Below, one piece after another: positions 24,748-33,537 of a stretch of 44,691 bases of DNA. The stretch is from assembly GCA_934098295.1 (NCBI GenBank), contig CAKONV010000017.1, forward strand, positions 1 through 44,691, read 5' to 3'. Below the pieces are notes generated by a model, which saw only the letters and a list, made by a program, of their open reading frames with translations, did no database searches and was not told the DNA's origin. The stretch's first letter is position 1, and the number at the start of each line of letters is the position of its first letter. This DNA is from an uncultured Bacilli bacterium. Its GTDB lineage: Bacteria > Bacillota_I > Bacilli_A > ML615J-28 > CAG-313. Position numbers and translations under genes: made by a program.

Positions 24748-26103
24748 TTATTCGATATTAACAATTGGTCTTTTCATTATCTTGATATATATATAGATAA
24801 AATAAGCAAGTTCACATAGTCCCGTTATTGACCAAGAGAAAATATATAATAAATATAGTGAAGGTATTGTGTGATAGTGATTGAATATTGTATAAATCCA
24901 AACTATTCTAAAAACACAAGAACCTAAAATTACAATTATCGTTGGTACTATCGTTTTTCCAAGGCCTCGCGATGCGGCAATGGTTCCATCCATTACGCAA
25001 GAGAAAGCATAAGAATATCCCATAATCCTTAATCTCTTCAGTCCTGCATCCATTACTATTGGTGATGATGTAAAAATAGAAAGTAAAGTTTTTCCAAATA
25101 ACTCTAGACAAAGTCCTAAGATTGCACCAGCGATAAAAGCATATAGCATTGAAATAAGATAACTTTTTAGGATTCTTTCTTTTTTCTTAGCTCCATAATT
25201 TTGACTAACAAAGCTTGAACATGCCATATAAAAGGCTGCCATAACATCATATATTAAAGCATCAAAATTAGCAGCTGCGGAGTTTCCTTCAACCATTACT
25301 GAATCGAAACTATTAACAGCATCTTGAATAAACAAGTTAGCTATAGCAAAAATAGAATTTTGGAATCCAGAAGGAAAACCAATCTTAATTAAATATCCAC
25401 AATGATGCCAATTGAATTTGTTACCTTTAAATACTAGCTTACAATTTGTCTTTAATCTACATAGAGAAATTATTATCAAAATTGCAGATACATATTGCGA
25501 AACAGCTGATGCCATAGCAACGCCTGCTACGTCAAGAGAACAAACAATAACAAAAAATAAGTTTAAACAAACATTTATAATTCCAGCTATAAACAAAAAG
25601 ACAACTGGCTTTTTTGTTTGTCCACAAGCACTAAATACAGCATTACCATAATTATAGATGGCTAAAGCTGGCATACCTAAAAAGTATATTTTTAAGTAAA
25701 GAGTCGCACCATCAATCAAATCATCTTTTGTATGAATTAGTTCTAGAAAAAAACGTGAACAAAATAATCCAATTACTAAAATAATCGCACCTAAAACAAT
25801 ACTTGTTATAAAAGATGTAAAAACAGCTTGGGTGGTACTTTTTTGGTTTTTTTCACCTAAGAATCTAGCGACAACAACATTAACACCATTACCAAGTCCA
25901 ATTAAGAATCCTGTGAACAATGTTACCAAAGTAGTCGTTGATCCTACAGCTCCTAAAGCTATTTCTCCTGAAAACTTACCTACAACGGCAATATCTGACA
26001 TATTAAATAATACTTGTAAGATATTAGAAACCATTAAAGGTAAACTAAAAAATAGAATTTGTTTCCATAAAGACCCTGTTGTTAAATCTTTTTCTTTATA
26101 CAT
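24748..26103 (-). CDS. MATE family multidrug/Na+ antiporter, second copy
   Basis: A 451-residue, twelve-helix MATE protein opening LFFSLPLMVSNILQVLFNMSD, with AVGSTTTLVTLFTGFLIGLGNGVNVVVARFLG and, in the second half, GFPSGFQNSIFAIANLFIQ and GNSAAANFDA. It is similar throughout to the MATE at 12546-13958, including the RGLG segment in TM10-11, and both belong to the Clostridia/Bacilli branch often annotated as Na+-driven drug efflux. AAGGA precedes the ATG. It is alone between its terminator and the cation transporter gene. Confidence 0.88.
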   Translation of the reverse strand: MYKEKDLTTGSLWKQILFFSLPLMVSNILQVLFNMSDIAVVGKFSGEIALGAVGSTTTLVTLFTGFLIGLGNGVNVVVARFLGEKNQKSTTQAVFTSFITSIVLGAIILVIGLFCSRFFLELIHTKDDLIDGATLYLKIYFLGMPALAIYNYGNAVFSACGQTKKPVVFLFIAGIINVCLNLFFVIVCSLDVAGVAMASAVSQYVSAILIIISLCRLKTNCKLVFKGNKFNWHHCGYLIKIGFPSGFQNSIFAIANLFIQDAVNSFDSVMVEGNSAAANFDALIYDVMAAFYMACSSFVSQNYGAKKKERILKSYLISMLYAFIAGAILGLCLELFGKTLLSIFTSSPIVMDAGLKRLRIMGYSYAFSCVMDGTIAASRGLGKTIVPTIIVILGSCVFRIVWIYTIFNHYHTIPSLYLLYIFSWSITGLCELAYFIYIYIKIMKRPIVNIE

Positions 26104-26212
26104 ATTATTTATCCTTCTTCTAGTTGGTTATTATACCAAATTTTAAGTTTTTTGTCATACAGGTAGCACTCAATTACCACTATGAAAATATTTTAATATG
26201 ATTTAAAAACTT

Positions 26213-27415
26213 TTAATTAATTCTATTATAAAATTGATCAACTTGGATTACAGCATACCAATTATTGTTATAATCATGAATAACTTTTGCAATTCCTTCT
26301 TTTAATTCTTTGGCGGTTATCGGATAGTCAATAGGCATAACAACATCGAATAAGATATTTGATTTGTTAGGTCCTTTCACTACTCTAAAATCATGAAATT
26401 CTAATTTAGGATCAATATCTTTTAAAATTTCCCTTACTTTTTCTTTTATTTCTAAGGTATATTCATCATGGACTTCAATAGGATCCATATGAATTGTTAG
26501 ATCAATGCCTAGATTATTTCTAAAGTCTCTTTCAATAGTATCAATTAATTCATGGCTTTCCATAACATCTACTTCTCTAGAAACTTCCGCATGAACAGTG
26601 ACATAATTTATATTTGGTCCATAACTATGAACTACTAAGTCATGAATTCCTAATATTCCTTGATAGCTTTTAATTTTTTCTGAGATTTCTTTTACTTCTT
26701 CATCACTAGGAATATTACCAAGTAAAGGGTTAACCGTATCTTTTATTAAATCAATGCTGGAAAAAATGATAAATATAGCAACAATTAAGCCAGCTATACT
26801 ATCAATATTTACCTTTTCTTTTGAAACAATAAATATAATCGTACTTATTAAAACAGCAAATGTTGTAATACAATCATTTAATGAATCACTTGATGATGCC
26901 TTTAGTGATGAAGAATCAATGTCTTTTCCCATTTTTTTATAGAAAACGGCTTGCCAACATTTTACTAAAATAGATAATACCAAACAACCAATAATTAAAA
27001 ATGGATTACTTATATTTAATGGTTTCGCTTTACCTTTAATTAAATCAATAATACCACTAATAGATTCTTTTCCAAGACTAAAGCCAATAGCTAAAATAAT
27101 AAAAGATATGATTAAACCAGATATATATTCAATACGTTGATGACCGAAAGGATGATCTTTATCAGCGGCTTTTGTACTTAATTTAAAGCCCACTAATGTT
27201 ATTATTGAACTTAGACCATCTGATAAATTATTAATACCATCAGCTATAATGGCTGGTGATACCGCAATTATTCCTATTACAACTTTAAAAATAGCTAAAA
27301 ACATATTGGTAACAATACCTACTGCACCAGCTAAGGTACCATATTTAGAACGAACAATTTCTGATTTAGTATTTTTGTAATCTTTTATAAATATTTTTAC
27401 TAATAATTTTTTCAT
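26213..27415 (-). CDS. Cation diffusion facilitator (CDF) family metal exporter
   Basis: The 400-residue protein has six membrane helices with metal-site motifs DGINNLSDG (TM2) and DHPFGHQRIEY, a second acidic/amide position in TM5 (SSDSLNDCITT), and a cytoplasmic ZT-dimer domain (about 205-290; HDLVVHSYGPNINYVTVHAEV). About 80 further residues form a ferredoxin-like tail with IHMDP and HDFRVV repeats, longer than in FieF but common in Bacillota CDFs. It exports divalent metals such as Mn, Fe, Zn or Co in exchange for protons; the DxxxD/N pattern does not fix the metal. AAAGGAA precedes the ATG. Confidence 0.87.
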   Translation of the reverse strand: MKKLLVKIFIKDYKNTKSEIVRSKYGTLAGAVGIVTNMFLAIFKVVIGIIAVSPAIIADGINNLSDGLSSIITLVGFKLSTKAADKDHPFGHQRIEYISGLIISFIILAIGFSLGKESISGIIDLIKGKAKPLNISNPFLIIGCLVLSILVKCWQAVFYKKMGKDIDSSSLKASSSDSLNDCITTFAVLISTIIFIVSKEKVNIDSIAGLIVAIFIIFSSIDLIKDTVNPLLGNIPSDEEVKEISEKIKSYQGILGIHDLVVHSYGPNINYVTVHAEVSREVDVMESHELIDTIERDFRNNLGIDLTIHMDPIEVHDEYTLEIKEKVREILKDIDPKLEFHDFRVVKGPNKSNILFDVVMPIDYPITAKELKEGIAKVIHDYNNNWYAVIQVDQFYNRIN

Positions 27416-27544
27416 ATTACTTTCCTTTAGATTTTTTTATCTATAAAATTTTATTACAAGTATCAAATATTATATACTTATTTCTTAAATATTACAAATA
27501 AAATTACCTCATTTCAGCATATAATTTATTAGAAGGGAGTTTCT

Positions 27545-27904
27545 ATGACAAATAATCAAATAAATTCTTTAATCTATCAAACTAATGTTTGTGCTCTTGT
27601 GAGTTCATACAATCAAAAACTTTGTATTTTGCCCCTAGCTTACAAAGTCAATGTCAATAATGGTGTTTATTATTTTTCTTTTGATTTGGATAAATATCAG
27701 CCATTAATTGAAAATATTACAAACAACAGTAATGTTTGTATATATATTACTAATACAACTAATAATAGAACCGATTCTGTTGTTGGTTATGGTGTCGCTA
27801 AAGTATCAAAGGCATCTTTCAATAATTTTGATTATGATGCCCTAGATTGTTATAAAATTATCGTTCGCATTAATACCTTTAGAAGTTATTCATGTTATAA
27901 TTAA
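27545..27904 (+). CDS. Small FMN-split-barrel-like protein (pyridoxamine-phosphate-oxidase fold), tentative
   Basis: A 119-residue protein. The pattern TNVCALVSSYNQKLCILPLAYKVN, then GVYYFSFDLDKYQPLIENI with NSNVCIYI, matches the first beta-strands of small PPOX/NimA-like split-barrel proteins, where the last segment carries the flavin or heme ligand. A central GYGVAKV strand fits. GAAGGGAG precedes the ATG and a strong terminator follows. TATAAT at 27520-27525 is a plausible -10. The C-terminus (RSYSCYN) is shorter than usual. Fold call moderate; function unknown. Confidence 0.62.
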   Translation: MTNNQINSLIYQTNVCALVSSYNQKLCILPLAYKVNVNNGVYYFSFDLDKYQPLIENITNNSNVCIYITNTTNNRTDSVVGYGVAKVSKASFNNFDYDALDCYKIIVRINTFRSYSCYN

Positions 27905-27913
27905 TTTATTTTT

Positions 27914-27946
27914 AAATAAAAAAGAGGATTATCCTCTTTTTTATTT
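27914..27946. terminator. Bidirectional terminator
   Basis: A perfect 15-bp inverted repeat (27914-27928 and 27932-27946) with the loop TTA; core GAGGA/TCCTC flanked by A6 and T6. It ends both the plus-strand gene and the convergent surface-protein operon, and its last base is the last base of the LRR gene's stop codon. Confidence 0.95.
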
Positions 27947-29304
27947 TAAAAATTATACGGATGATTAAAAACAACTTTAGCTCCACTAGGATTCCAGTTA
28001 GCAGCCCAAGTAGAAGGAACGCTATCTTTTTCAAGATAAATTGTTCCATGCATTGCATAAAATGTATATTCACCAACATAGGTTACATTGCTTGGTATAT
28101 ATACTTCTTCAATGTAATAACAGTTTTGGAAGGCATAATCGGAAAGAGTCGTAAGTGTTTTTGGTAAAATAATTTTTTTTATGTTTTCATCCGATGAGAA
28201 AGCAGCATTATCAATTTTTTCTAAGCCTTCATTAAGATTTAGAACTTCAAGATTAAAACAATAACTAAAAGCATATTTTCCTATTATTTTTAAAGTATTG
28301 GGCATTGTCAAAGTTATAATCAAATTACTTCTAAAAGCATAATCACCAATTTCTTGTAAATTTTCGTTTAGTTTTAGACTAGTTATTTCACTATTGTCAA
28401 ATGCATATTCACCTATTTTTGTAACTTTTAAATTATCAATTGTTGATGGAATTTCTACATCATTAGAAGAATTTATATAATTTAAAATTGTTACCTCTTC
28501 GTTTGTGATTACATATTCAAAATTATTATTCTCTTTTAATTCTTCTCTTTTTAAATTTAAATGTAAACATACTTCTTTAAAATCACAGAAAGAAGAATTC
28601 CATGTTGAAGGGATTGTCTGATTTTCCATATATATTATACGTGTAGAAGAGAAAGCATTTTTACCAATGTTTTTAATGTTTTTTGATAAATAAACACTTT
28701 TAAGTTTCAATGCATTATAAAATGTAGCTTCACCTATTGAAGTAATACTATCAGGTAAATTAATTTTTTTTAAATTTTCACAATTAAAGAAAGCTTGTTT
28801 GCCTATTGTCTCTATAGATTCTGGTAAAACAACTTCTTTCACTGTTTTGTTTCCATTAAAAGCATTATTTTTTATACTAGTAACTTTGTTAGAATTATAG
28901 GTTGAAGGAATTATAACTTTTTCTTCAGTACCTGTATAGCTAGAAATAGCATATTCGTTGTTTGTTAAAACAAAGATAAGTCCTTTAGTATAGGATTCTC
29001 TTTCCATTAGATTTACCGTAAAAGTTGTAGTTTCTTTTTCATAAATAACTTTATAAGTATTCTTACCAATTTTTTTATCAAAGTTTTCAATCATATCAGT
29101 TGTTAGATTTATACTGGTTGTTACATCATTTTTAGTAACTAATAAAGTAATTGTTGATACATCAAATTCATCGATATAATAATTTTCTAAAATACTTGTT
29201 TCATCTATCGCAATTTTTATGGAATCTTTTTCAGTGTTATTTTTTTGTTTACAACTAACTAACAATAATGCTGGCAATAAAAATATTATTAATATTTTCT
29301 TCAT
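27946..29304 (-). CDS. BspA-type leucine-rich-repeat lipoprotein
   Basis: The 452-residue protein has a lipobox signal (LLPALLLVSC, Cys18), a bacterial-Ig-like or bridging region (about 20-120), and two blocks of LRR_5 repeats with the TxIgxxAFxxc consensus (VTSIKNNAFNGN, IETIGKQAFFNC, ITSIGEATFYNA; then VTKIGEYAFDNS, LQEIGDYAFRSN, LKIIGKYAFSYC, LTTLSDYAFQNC, VTYVGEYTFYAM). Each block ends in a similar unit containing a PSTW motif. Such proteins are exposed on the membrane and often mediate adhesion. AGGAG is 9 bases from the ATG; it follows the GH3 gene by 12 bases and is the last gene of the operon. Confidence 0.9.
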   Translation of the reverse strand: MKKILIIFLLPALLLVSCKQKNNTEKDSIKIAIDETSILENYYIDEFDVSTITLLVTKNDVTTSINLTTDMIENFDKKIGKNTYKVIYEKETTTFTVNLMERESYTKGLIFVLTNNEYAISSYTGTEEKVIIPSTYNSNKVTSIKNNAFNGNKTVKEVVLPESIETIGKQAFFNCENLKKINLPDSITSIGEATFYNALKLKSVYLSKNIKNIGKNAFSSTRIIYMENQTIPSTWNSSFCDFKEVCLHLNLKREELKENNNFEYVITNEEVTILNYINSSNDVEIPSTIDNLKVTKIGEYAFDNSEITSLKLNENLQEIGDYAFRSNLIITLTMPNTLKIIGKYAFSYCFNLEVLNLNEGLEKIDNAAFSSDENIKKIILPKTLTTLSDYAFQNCYYIEEVYIPSNVTYVGEYTFYAMHGTIYLEKDSVPSTWAANWNPSGAKVVFNHPYNF

Positions 29305-29316
29305 TATTTTTTACTC

Positions 29317-30864
29317 CTATAGTTTTATAGGTAATTTACCTTTAGGAGTTAATTTACCTTTAAAATAATCGACAATTGTTGTGATAGAATTAGGTGTATA
29401 TTCATACATACACATATAATTTTCAAGATTGTGATATTTATGATAATCCATTGGTCCTTTTAATGATATAACAAATGTTTCTTTCTTGCTAATTATTTCA
29501 TTTATTAAATTAACTTGCCAAGGATTTATAGCAGCATTATAGCTAAAGAAAATAACTTTTTGATAATTTTTAATTGTTTCTAAAAGTTTATTTTTTTCTT
29601 CTTCGGTTTGAATTAGTTCAACAATCTTGTTATCACTAAATTCTTTTTTCAAGACAGAAGCCAAATTTCTTTCATCAAATTCATCTTCTATAATTGTTCT
29701 AGCTTTGGCAGCAGGAGCAATAACGATTGTATCTTTAGCTAAAACTGGTAGTTTACCAAAACAATGTGTTAAAGATGATTCCACAATGTTTAAAGCTTCC
29801 TGTTTGTTTTCTTTAGAAAATGATACTTCTTCTTGGTTGTAGAAATATTTTTCTAAATAGCTTAAAGTTTTTTCTTTAAATTTTAAGATTCTTTCAACGT
29901 GTTCATCTATTTCTTCAATGCTAATGTTTCCTGCAACAATTTCTTGTTTTAGTAATTCTAAAGTCTTTAATTGATATTCTTTCGTATGACTGATACAAAC
30001 TAAATCAATTCCAGCCTTGATTGCTCTCACGGCTCCTTCAGGGGTACCAAAATTATCAGCTATAGCTTTCATTTCTAAACAATCACTGATTGTTAAGCCT
30101 TTATAATTAAGTTCTTTTCTTAATACTCCTGTAATGATTTTACGCGATAAAGTGGCAGGAACATTATCATATAGTGGAAATAAAATATGAGCACTCATTA
30201 TTGCTGGTACATCAATGTTTTGAATGAATGGATACATTTCAACTTCATGTATTCTTTTACTATCATAATTTATTATTGGTAAACCTAAATGTGAGTCAAC
30301 GGCACAATCACCATGTCCAGGAAAATGTTTAGCACAAGGCAAAACTCCATAAGTCATGCTTCCTTTTATGAAATTTGCCCCCATTTCACTTACTACTTTA
30401 GGATCATCTGAATAGCTTCTTACATTAATAACGGGATTATCAGGATTATTGTTTACATCTAGACTTGGTGCTAAATTTAAATTCATTCCTAATTTTATCA
30501 TATCTTCGGCTAGCATTTTACCAGCTTTAAAACTTGCATCCTTAGAACTTGCTGTGCAAGTCATTGGTCCGGGTGCGAATGTTACATCTGTCATCATTCT
30601 TGTAACTAATCCACCTTCTTGGTCAATAGCAATAAAAGGAATAATACCATTATTCTTAATACATTCTTCATGGATTTTTTTTGTTAGTTTTCGCATTTGA
30701 GCAGCTGATGTATAATTACGTGTAAACATAATAATGTTGCCAATGTGATGATTCTCAATAATATCCTTTAAATCATCATCAAATTCAGTTGAATGAAAAC
30801 CAGCTAAGATTAATTGACCAAGTTTTTCATCTAAGTTCATTTCTGAAACTTTTTTTATATACAT
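29317..30864 (-). CDS. Glycoside hydrolase family 3 beta-N-acetylhexosaminidase (NagZ-type)
   Basis: The 515-residue protein has the GH3 N-acetylglucosaminidase signature KHFPGHGDCAVDSHLGLP (His/Asp dyad), FIAIDQEGGLVTRM, and TISDCLEMKAI with the nucleophile Asp; the usual SDDL is SDCL here. A second alpha/beta domain of about 150 residues follows, as in BsNagZ-type enzymes. There is no signal peptide, so it is cytoplasmic and would act on imported wall or glycan fragments. It sits 15 bases after the permease gene, which suggests uptake and hydrolysis are linked (inference). Confidence 0.92.
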   Translation of the reverse strand: MYIKKVSEMNLDEKLGQLILAGFHSTEFDDDLKDIIENHHIGNIIMFTRNYTSAAQMRKLTKKIHEECIKNNGIIPFIAIDQEGGLVTRMMTDVTFAPGPMTCTASSKDASFKAGKMLAEDMIKLGMNLNLAPSLDVNNNPDNPVINVRSYSDDPKVVSEMGANFIKGSMTYGVLPCAKHFPGHGDCAVDSHLGLPIINYDSKRIHEVEMYPFIQNIDVPAIMSAHILFPLYDNVPATLSRKIITGVLRKELNYKGLTISDCLEMKAIADNFGTPEGAVRAIKAGIDLVCISHTKEYQLKTLELLKQEIVAGNISIEEIDEHVERILKFKEKTLSYLEKYFYNQEEVSFSKENKQEALNIVESSLTHCFGKLPVLAKDTIVIAPAAKARTIIEDEFDERNLASVLKKEFSDNKIVELIQTEEEKNKLLETIKNYQKVIFFSYNAAINPWQVNLINEIISKKETFVISLKGPMDYHKYHNLENYMCMYEYTPNSITTIVDYFKGKLTPKGKLPIKL

Positions 30865-30879
30865 ATTTTTTTATCCTTT

Positions 30880-32169
30880 CTAAATTATACTAATTATTGC
30901 TAGTGCTACTAAGATTGATGGCACTGCTAAACATATTCCATATTTAAAAAATTTTGCAAAACTAAATTTAATATTTTGTTCTTTTAATATTCCCATCCAC
31001 ATAATGCCAGCTAAAGCGCCAATTGGCGTCAAATAAGCGCCAATATTAGAAGATGCTATAACAGCATATGTTAAATTACTACTTCCATTCGTAATGTTTA
31101 AAATTTCTGCAAATAAAACACTCATTGGGATGTTGTTTACTAAATTACAAAATATAAATGAACTTAAGCCATAGGTAAATACATTTTCATATTTCATTAA
31201 AAATAAGCTCATTTTTTCAATATATCCATCTTTACCAATCACATAAACAAAAGTAAACATTGATAGTAAAAAAGGGACTAATGCTACTGGGGCTCTTTTT
31301 AAAGTTTTTAATAGTATTGTTGGTACTTCTTTTTTTAATCCAAAATATATTAATACTAAAACTAAAAGTGAAATAGCAAAGATAGCTGTTATTTTCCACA
31401 TAGGAATGTTAATATATGAAGATACCGTAAGTAAGGCAATGCATGCTGATAAATGTATTAACCCTATGATTAGTAGTGTTTTATTTATATTTATGTTTTC
31501 TTCAATATCGTTATTTATTTTTTCTTGAAGTTGCTTGTGAAATATTATCATAAGTAAGATAAAAGATACGATTCCTACTGCTAAGGTTGGGAGAAACATC
31601 ATTTTTAAATATGTAAAAAAATCTATATTAAGAGATGTGGAAATATATATATTGGTAGGATTACCAATTAACAACATCATACTCCAAGTATTAGCAGCTA
31701 CAAATTCAGATAACAAATAAGGAACCGGATTAATTTTTGCGTTTCTAGAAAAATAACAAATAAAAGGGGTAAATGTTAAAATTATAATATCATTGGAAGT
31801 AAAAATAGTAAGGATGGATGTAAGTAAATATAAGTAAATAAAAATTTTATATTGTGATCCTTTCGCTTTTTTGGTAGCTTTTAAAGCTAAGTATTTAAAG
31901 AAACCTACTTCATCTAAAAAGATAGAAAGGATTGTCATTGAGATAAAAAGGATTAATATTGGCAACGGTCCAATAGTTTTGTCCATCCAACTTTTTCCTA
32001 TTTCTTTTATGCTTATGCCTTTGCTAATCAAAAGAATTAATGCCCCTATTGTCGCAATAGGCCAATATGTGGATATTACTATTTTCTTTTTTATAACAAT
32101 GGTTGGGAAAAAAAGAATTGACGCAATTATTAAAATTATTGTTGAGATAACTACTATCAATGATAGCAT
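30880..32169 (-). CDS. ArsB/NhaD-type (ion transporter superfamily) permease
   Basis: A 429-residue protein with about eleven membrane helices. Segments FLDEVGFFKYLALKATKKAKGS, TSNDIIILTFTPFICYF and LIGNPTNIYISTSLN match the ArsB/NhaD/CitM fold, including the conserved N-D-x-x-x-L and G-N-P-T-N elements of the two re-entrant hairpins; SSNIGAYLTPIGALAGIMW is the second-half equivalent. Substrates in the superfamily include arsenite, Na+/H+ and carboxylates. No arsenic genes are nearby, so arsenite is not supported. It starts two bases after the SGNH gene's stop. Confidence 0.85.
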   Translation of the reverse strand: MLSLIVVISTIILIIASILFFPTIVIKKKIVISTYWPIATIGALILLISKGISIKEIGKSWMDKTIGPLPILILFISMTILSIFLDEVGFFKYLALKATKKAKGSQYKIFIYLYLLTSILTIFTSNDIIILTFTPFICYFSRNAKINPVPYLLSEFVAANTWSMMLLIGNPTNIYISTSLNIDFFTYLKMMFLPTLAVGIVSFILLMIIFHKQLQEKINNDIEENININKTLLIIGLIHLSACIALLTVSSYINIPMWKITAIFAISLLVLVLIYFGLKKEVPTILLKTLKRAPVALVPFLLSMFTFVYVIGKDGYIEKMSLFLMKYENVFTYGLSSFIFCNLVNNIPMSVLFAEILNITNGSSNLTYAVIASSNIGAYLTPIGALAGIMWMGILKEQNIKFSFAKFFKYGICLAVPSILVALAIISII

Positions 32170-32171
32170 TT

Positions 32172-33476
32172 TTATTCGCCTTCTTTAGCCATATCAGCAA
32201 CAAGAGCTCTAAAGAAACAATCACCTATTTGAAGATAGCCCTCCATTGTTGGATGAACTCCATTAGTTCCAATTCTTTCTGTTGTTTTATTTCTCTTATT
32301 TACTGGTAATAAAGTTGAAGGCATATTATATTCAACATCAAATTGTGATTTCATATCAATATAACGACAATAGTCTTTATATTCATCTTCTAAAGTTAAT
32401 TTTTCTAAAAATTCATCATAATAATAAGCTGTAGATACTTCACCAAAAACATCGGAATAATATCCACTAGCCCCATAATTAGCGGCAATGCCGCCATTAA
32501 TGGAAGGACTTTGAATACCTAACAAACGTACTTTTGCCATTGGATAATCTAAATGAATTCGATTTAAAATCATTCTTATAAATGGTTCATGAATAGAGAA
32601 GTCATGGTTATATGGGATATATTGACCATTCCAACTAAGAAGAATATAAACATAATCAATTCCATCATAGCCGTGTTTTGAACAATATTTCTTAAAATTT
32701 GGTCCTTTAATGTCTTCATCATAAAAAGGATTACCTTGTTCATATTCATATTTTAACACTTTCAATTCATCTTTGTGAATTCCACCTTCAACATGTTTAA
32801 AAGTATCGCCAACGCTTGGATTACATGAGTAATTACCAGCACCTCTTTTAAATTTTAAGCGCTTTTCTTCAATAGATTCTAATACCCAATATAGGTTACC
32901 AGAAGTCCAAATGCTATGTTGATCATTTTCATCTAATGAATGTTTTTCAACATCAACCCATACAGAAGAAATAGTTGAAACAGCTTCATTGGTACAAAAT
33001 TCTCTCCATTTCCAACCGCCATAGCCTTCATAGCCAATTTCTTCTTTTTTCATTGTTCCTAAGAAATTTAAGGAATTTACAAATCCCAATCCCTTTGGCT
33101 CGCCATCATCTTTGCAGAAACGGCGATATCCTTCATAAGGCCAAACACCATTAAATGTTAGTGAATCGCCAAAACATAAAACATTAACTTTTCTTTTAGG
33201 TTTTTTAGGAGATACTACTTTTAAAATACTTTTAGCTTGTTCTATTTCTTGATGATAATCATCATATAATGTTATTGTTAATTCATATTCTCCTACTTCA
33301 TTATCTTTAGGAGTATATGTATAATATCTTGGATAAGGGGTTCCTTTTTCACAATTAACATATATATAATACTTATAAGGGTTCATTGATCTAATGACTC
33401 CTCGATAAAATAATTCAAATGTATCGCCAACAACTAAATCATAACTTTTTGGCAAATATAATAATTTTTCTTCCAT
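32172..33476 (-). CDS. SGNH/GDSL-fold hydrolase with N-terminal beta-sandwich
   Basis: The 434-residue protein has a beta-sandwich-like N-terminus (about 1-90), then the esterase domain: block I VLCFGDSLTF (Ser of GDSL), a Gly block at GYGGWKW, an Asn block at LLSWNGQY, and the C-terminal block TNGVHPTMEGYLQIGD. The last block has Asn where DxxH usually has Asp, so the triad is Ser-Asn-His by sequence. No signal peptide is visible. These enzymes deacylate carbohydrates or lipids. It is first in the operon SGNH-permease-GH3-LRR, with its own promoter. Confidence 0.87.
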   Translation of the reverse strand: MEEKLLYLPKSYDLVVGDTFELFYRGVIRSMNPYKYYIYVNCEKGTPYPRYYTYTPKDNEVGEYELTITLYDDYHQEIEQAKSILKVVSPKKPKRKVNVLCFGDSLTFNGVWPYEGYRRFCKDDGEPKGLGFVNSLNFLGTMKKEEIGYEGYGGWKWREFCTNEAVSTISSVWVDVEKHSLDENDQHSIWTSGNLYWVLESIEEKRLKFKRGAGNYSCNPSVGDTFKHVEGGIHKDELKVLKYEYEQGNPFYDEDIKGPNFKKYCSKHGYDGIDYVYILLSWNGQYIPYNHDFSIHEPFIRMILNRIHLDYPMAKVRLLGIQSPSINGGIAANYGASGYYSDVFGEVSTAYYYDEFLEKLTLEDEYKDYCRYIDMKSQFDVEYNMPSTLLPVNKRNKTTERIGTNGVHPTMEGYLQIGDCFFRALVADMAKEGE

Positions 33477-33502
33477 ATTTTCTTACCTCATAATTTGTTA
33501 CT

Positions 33503-33531
33503 ATTATATCAAATATCTTTTCTTTTGTCCA
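33503..33531 (-). promoter_or_regulatory. Promoter of the SGNH-permease-GH3-LRR operon
   Basis: Minus strand TGGACA (33526-33531), 17-base spacer ending TGA, TATAAT (33503-33508), an extended -10 with 5 of 6 matches at -35. Confidence 0.75.
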
Positions 33532-33537
33532 TATATC

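Noticed and set aside
30880..32169. Arsenite exporter ArsB
   Set aside because: The fold matches but no arsR, arsC or arsA is nearby and the operon concerns glycans, so the arsenic role is not supported.
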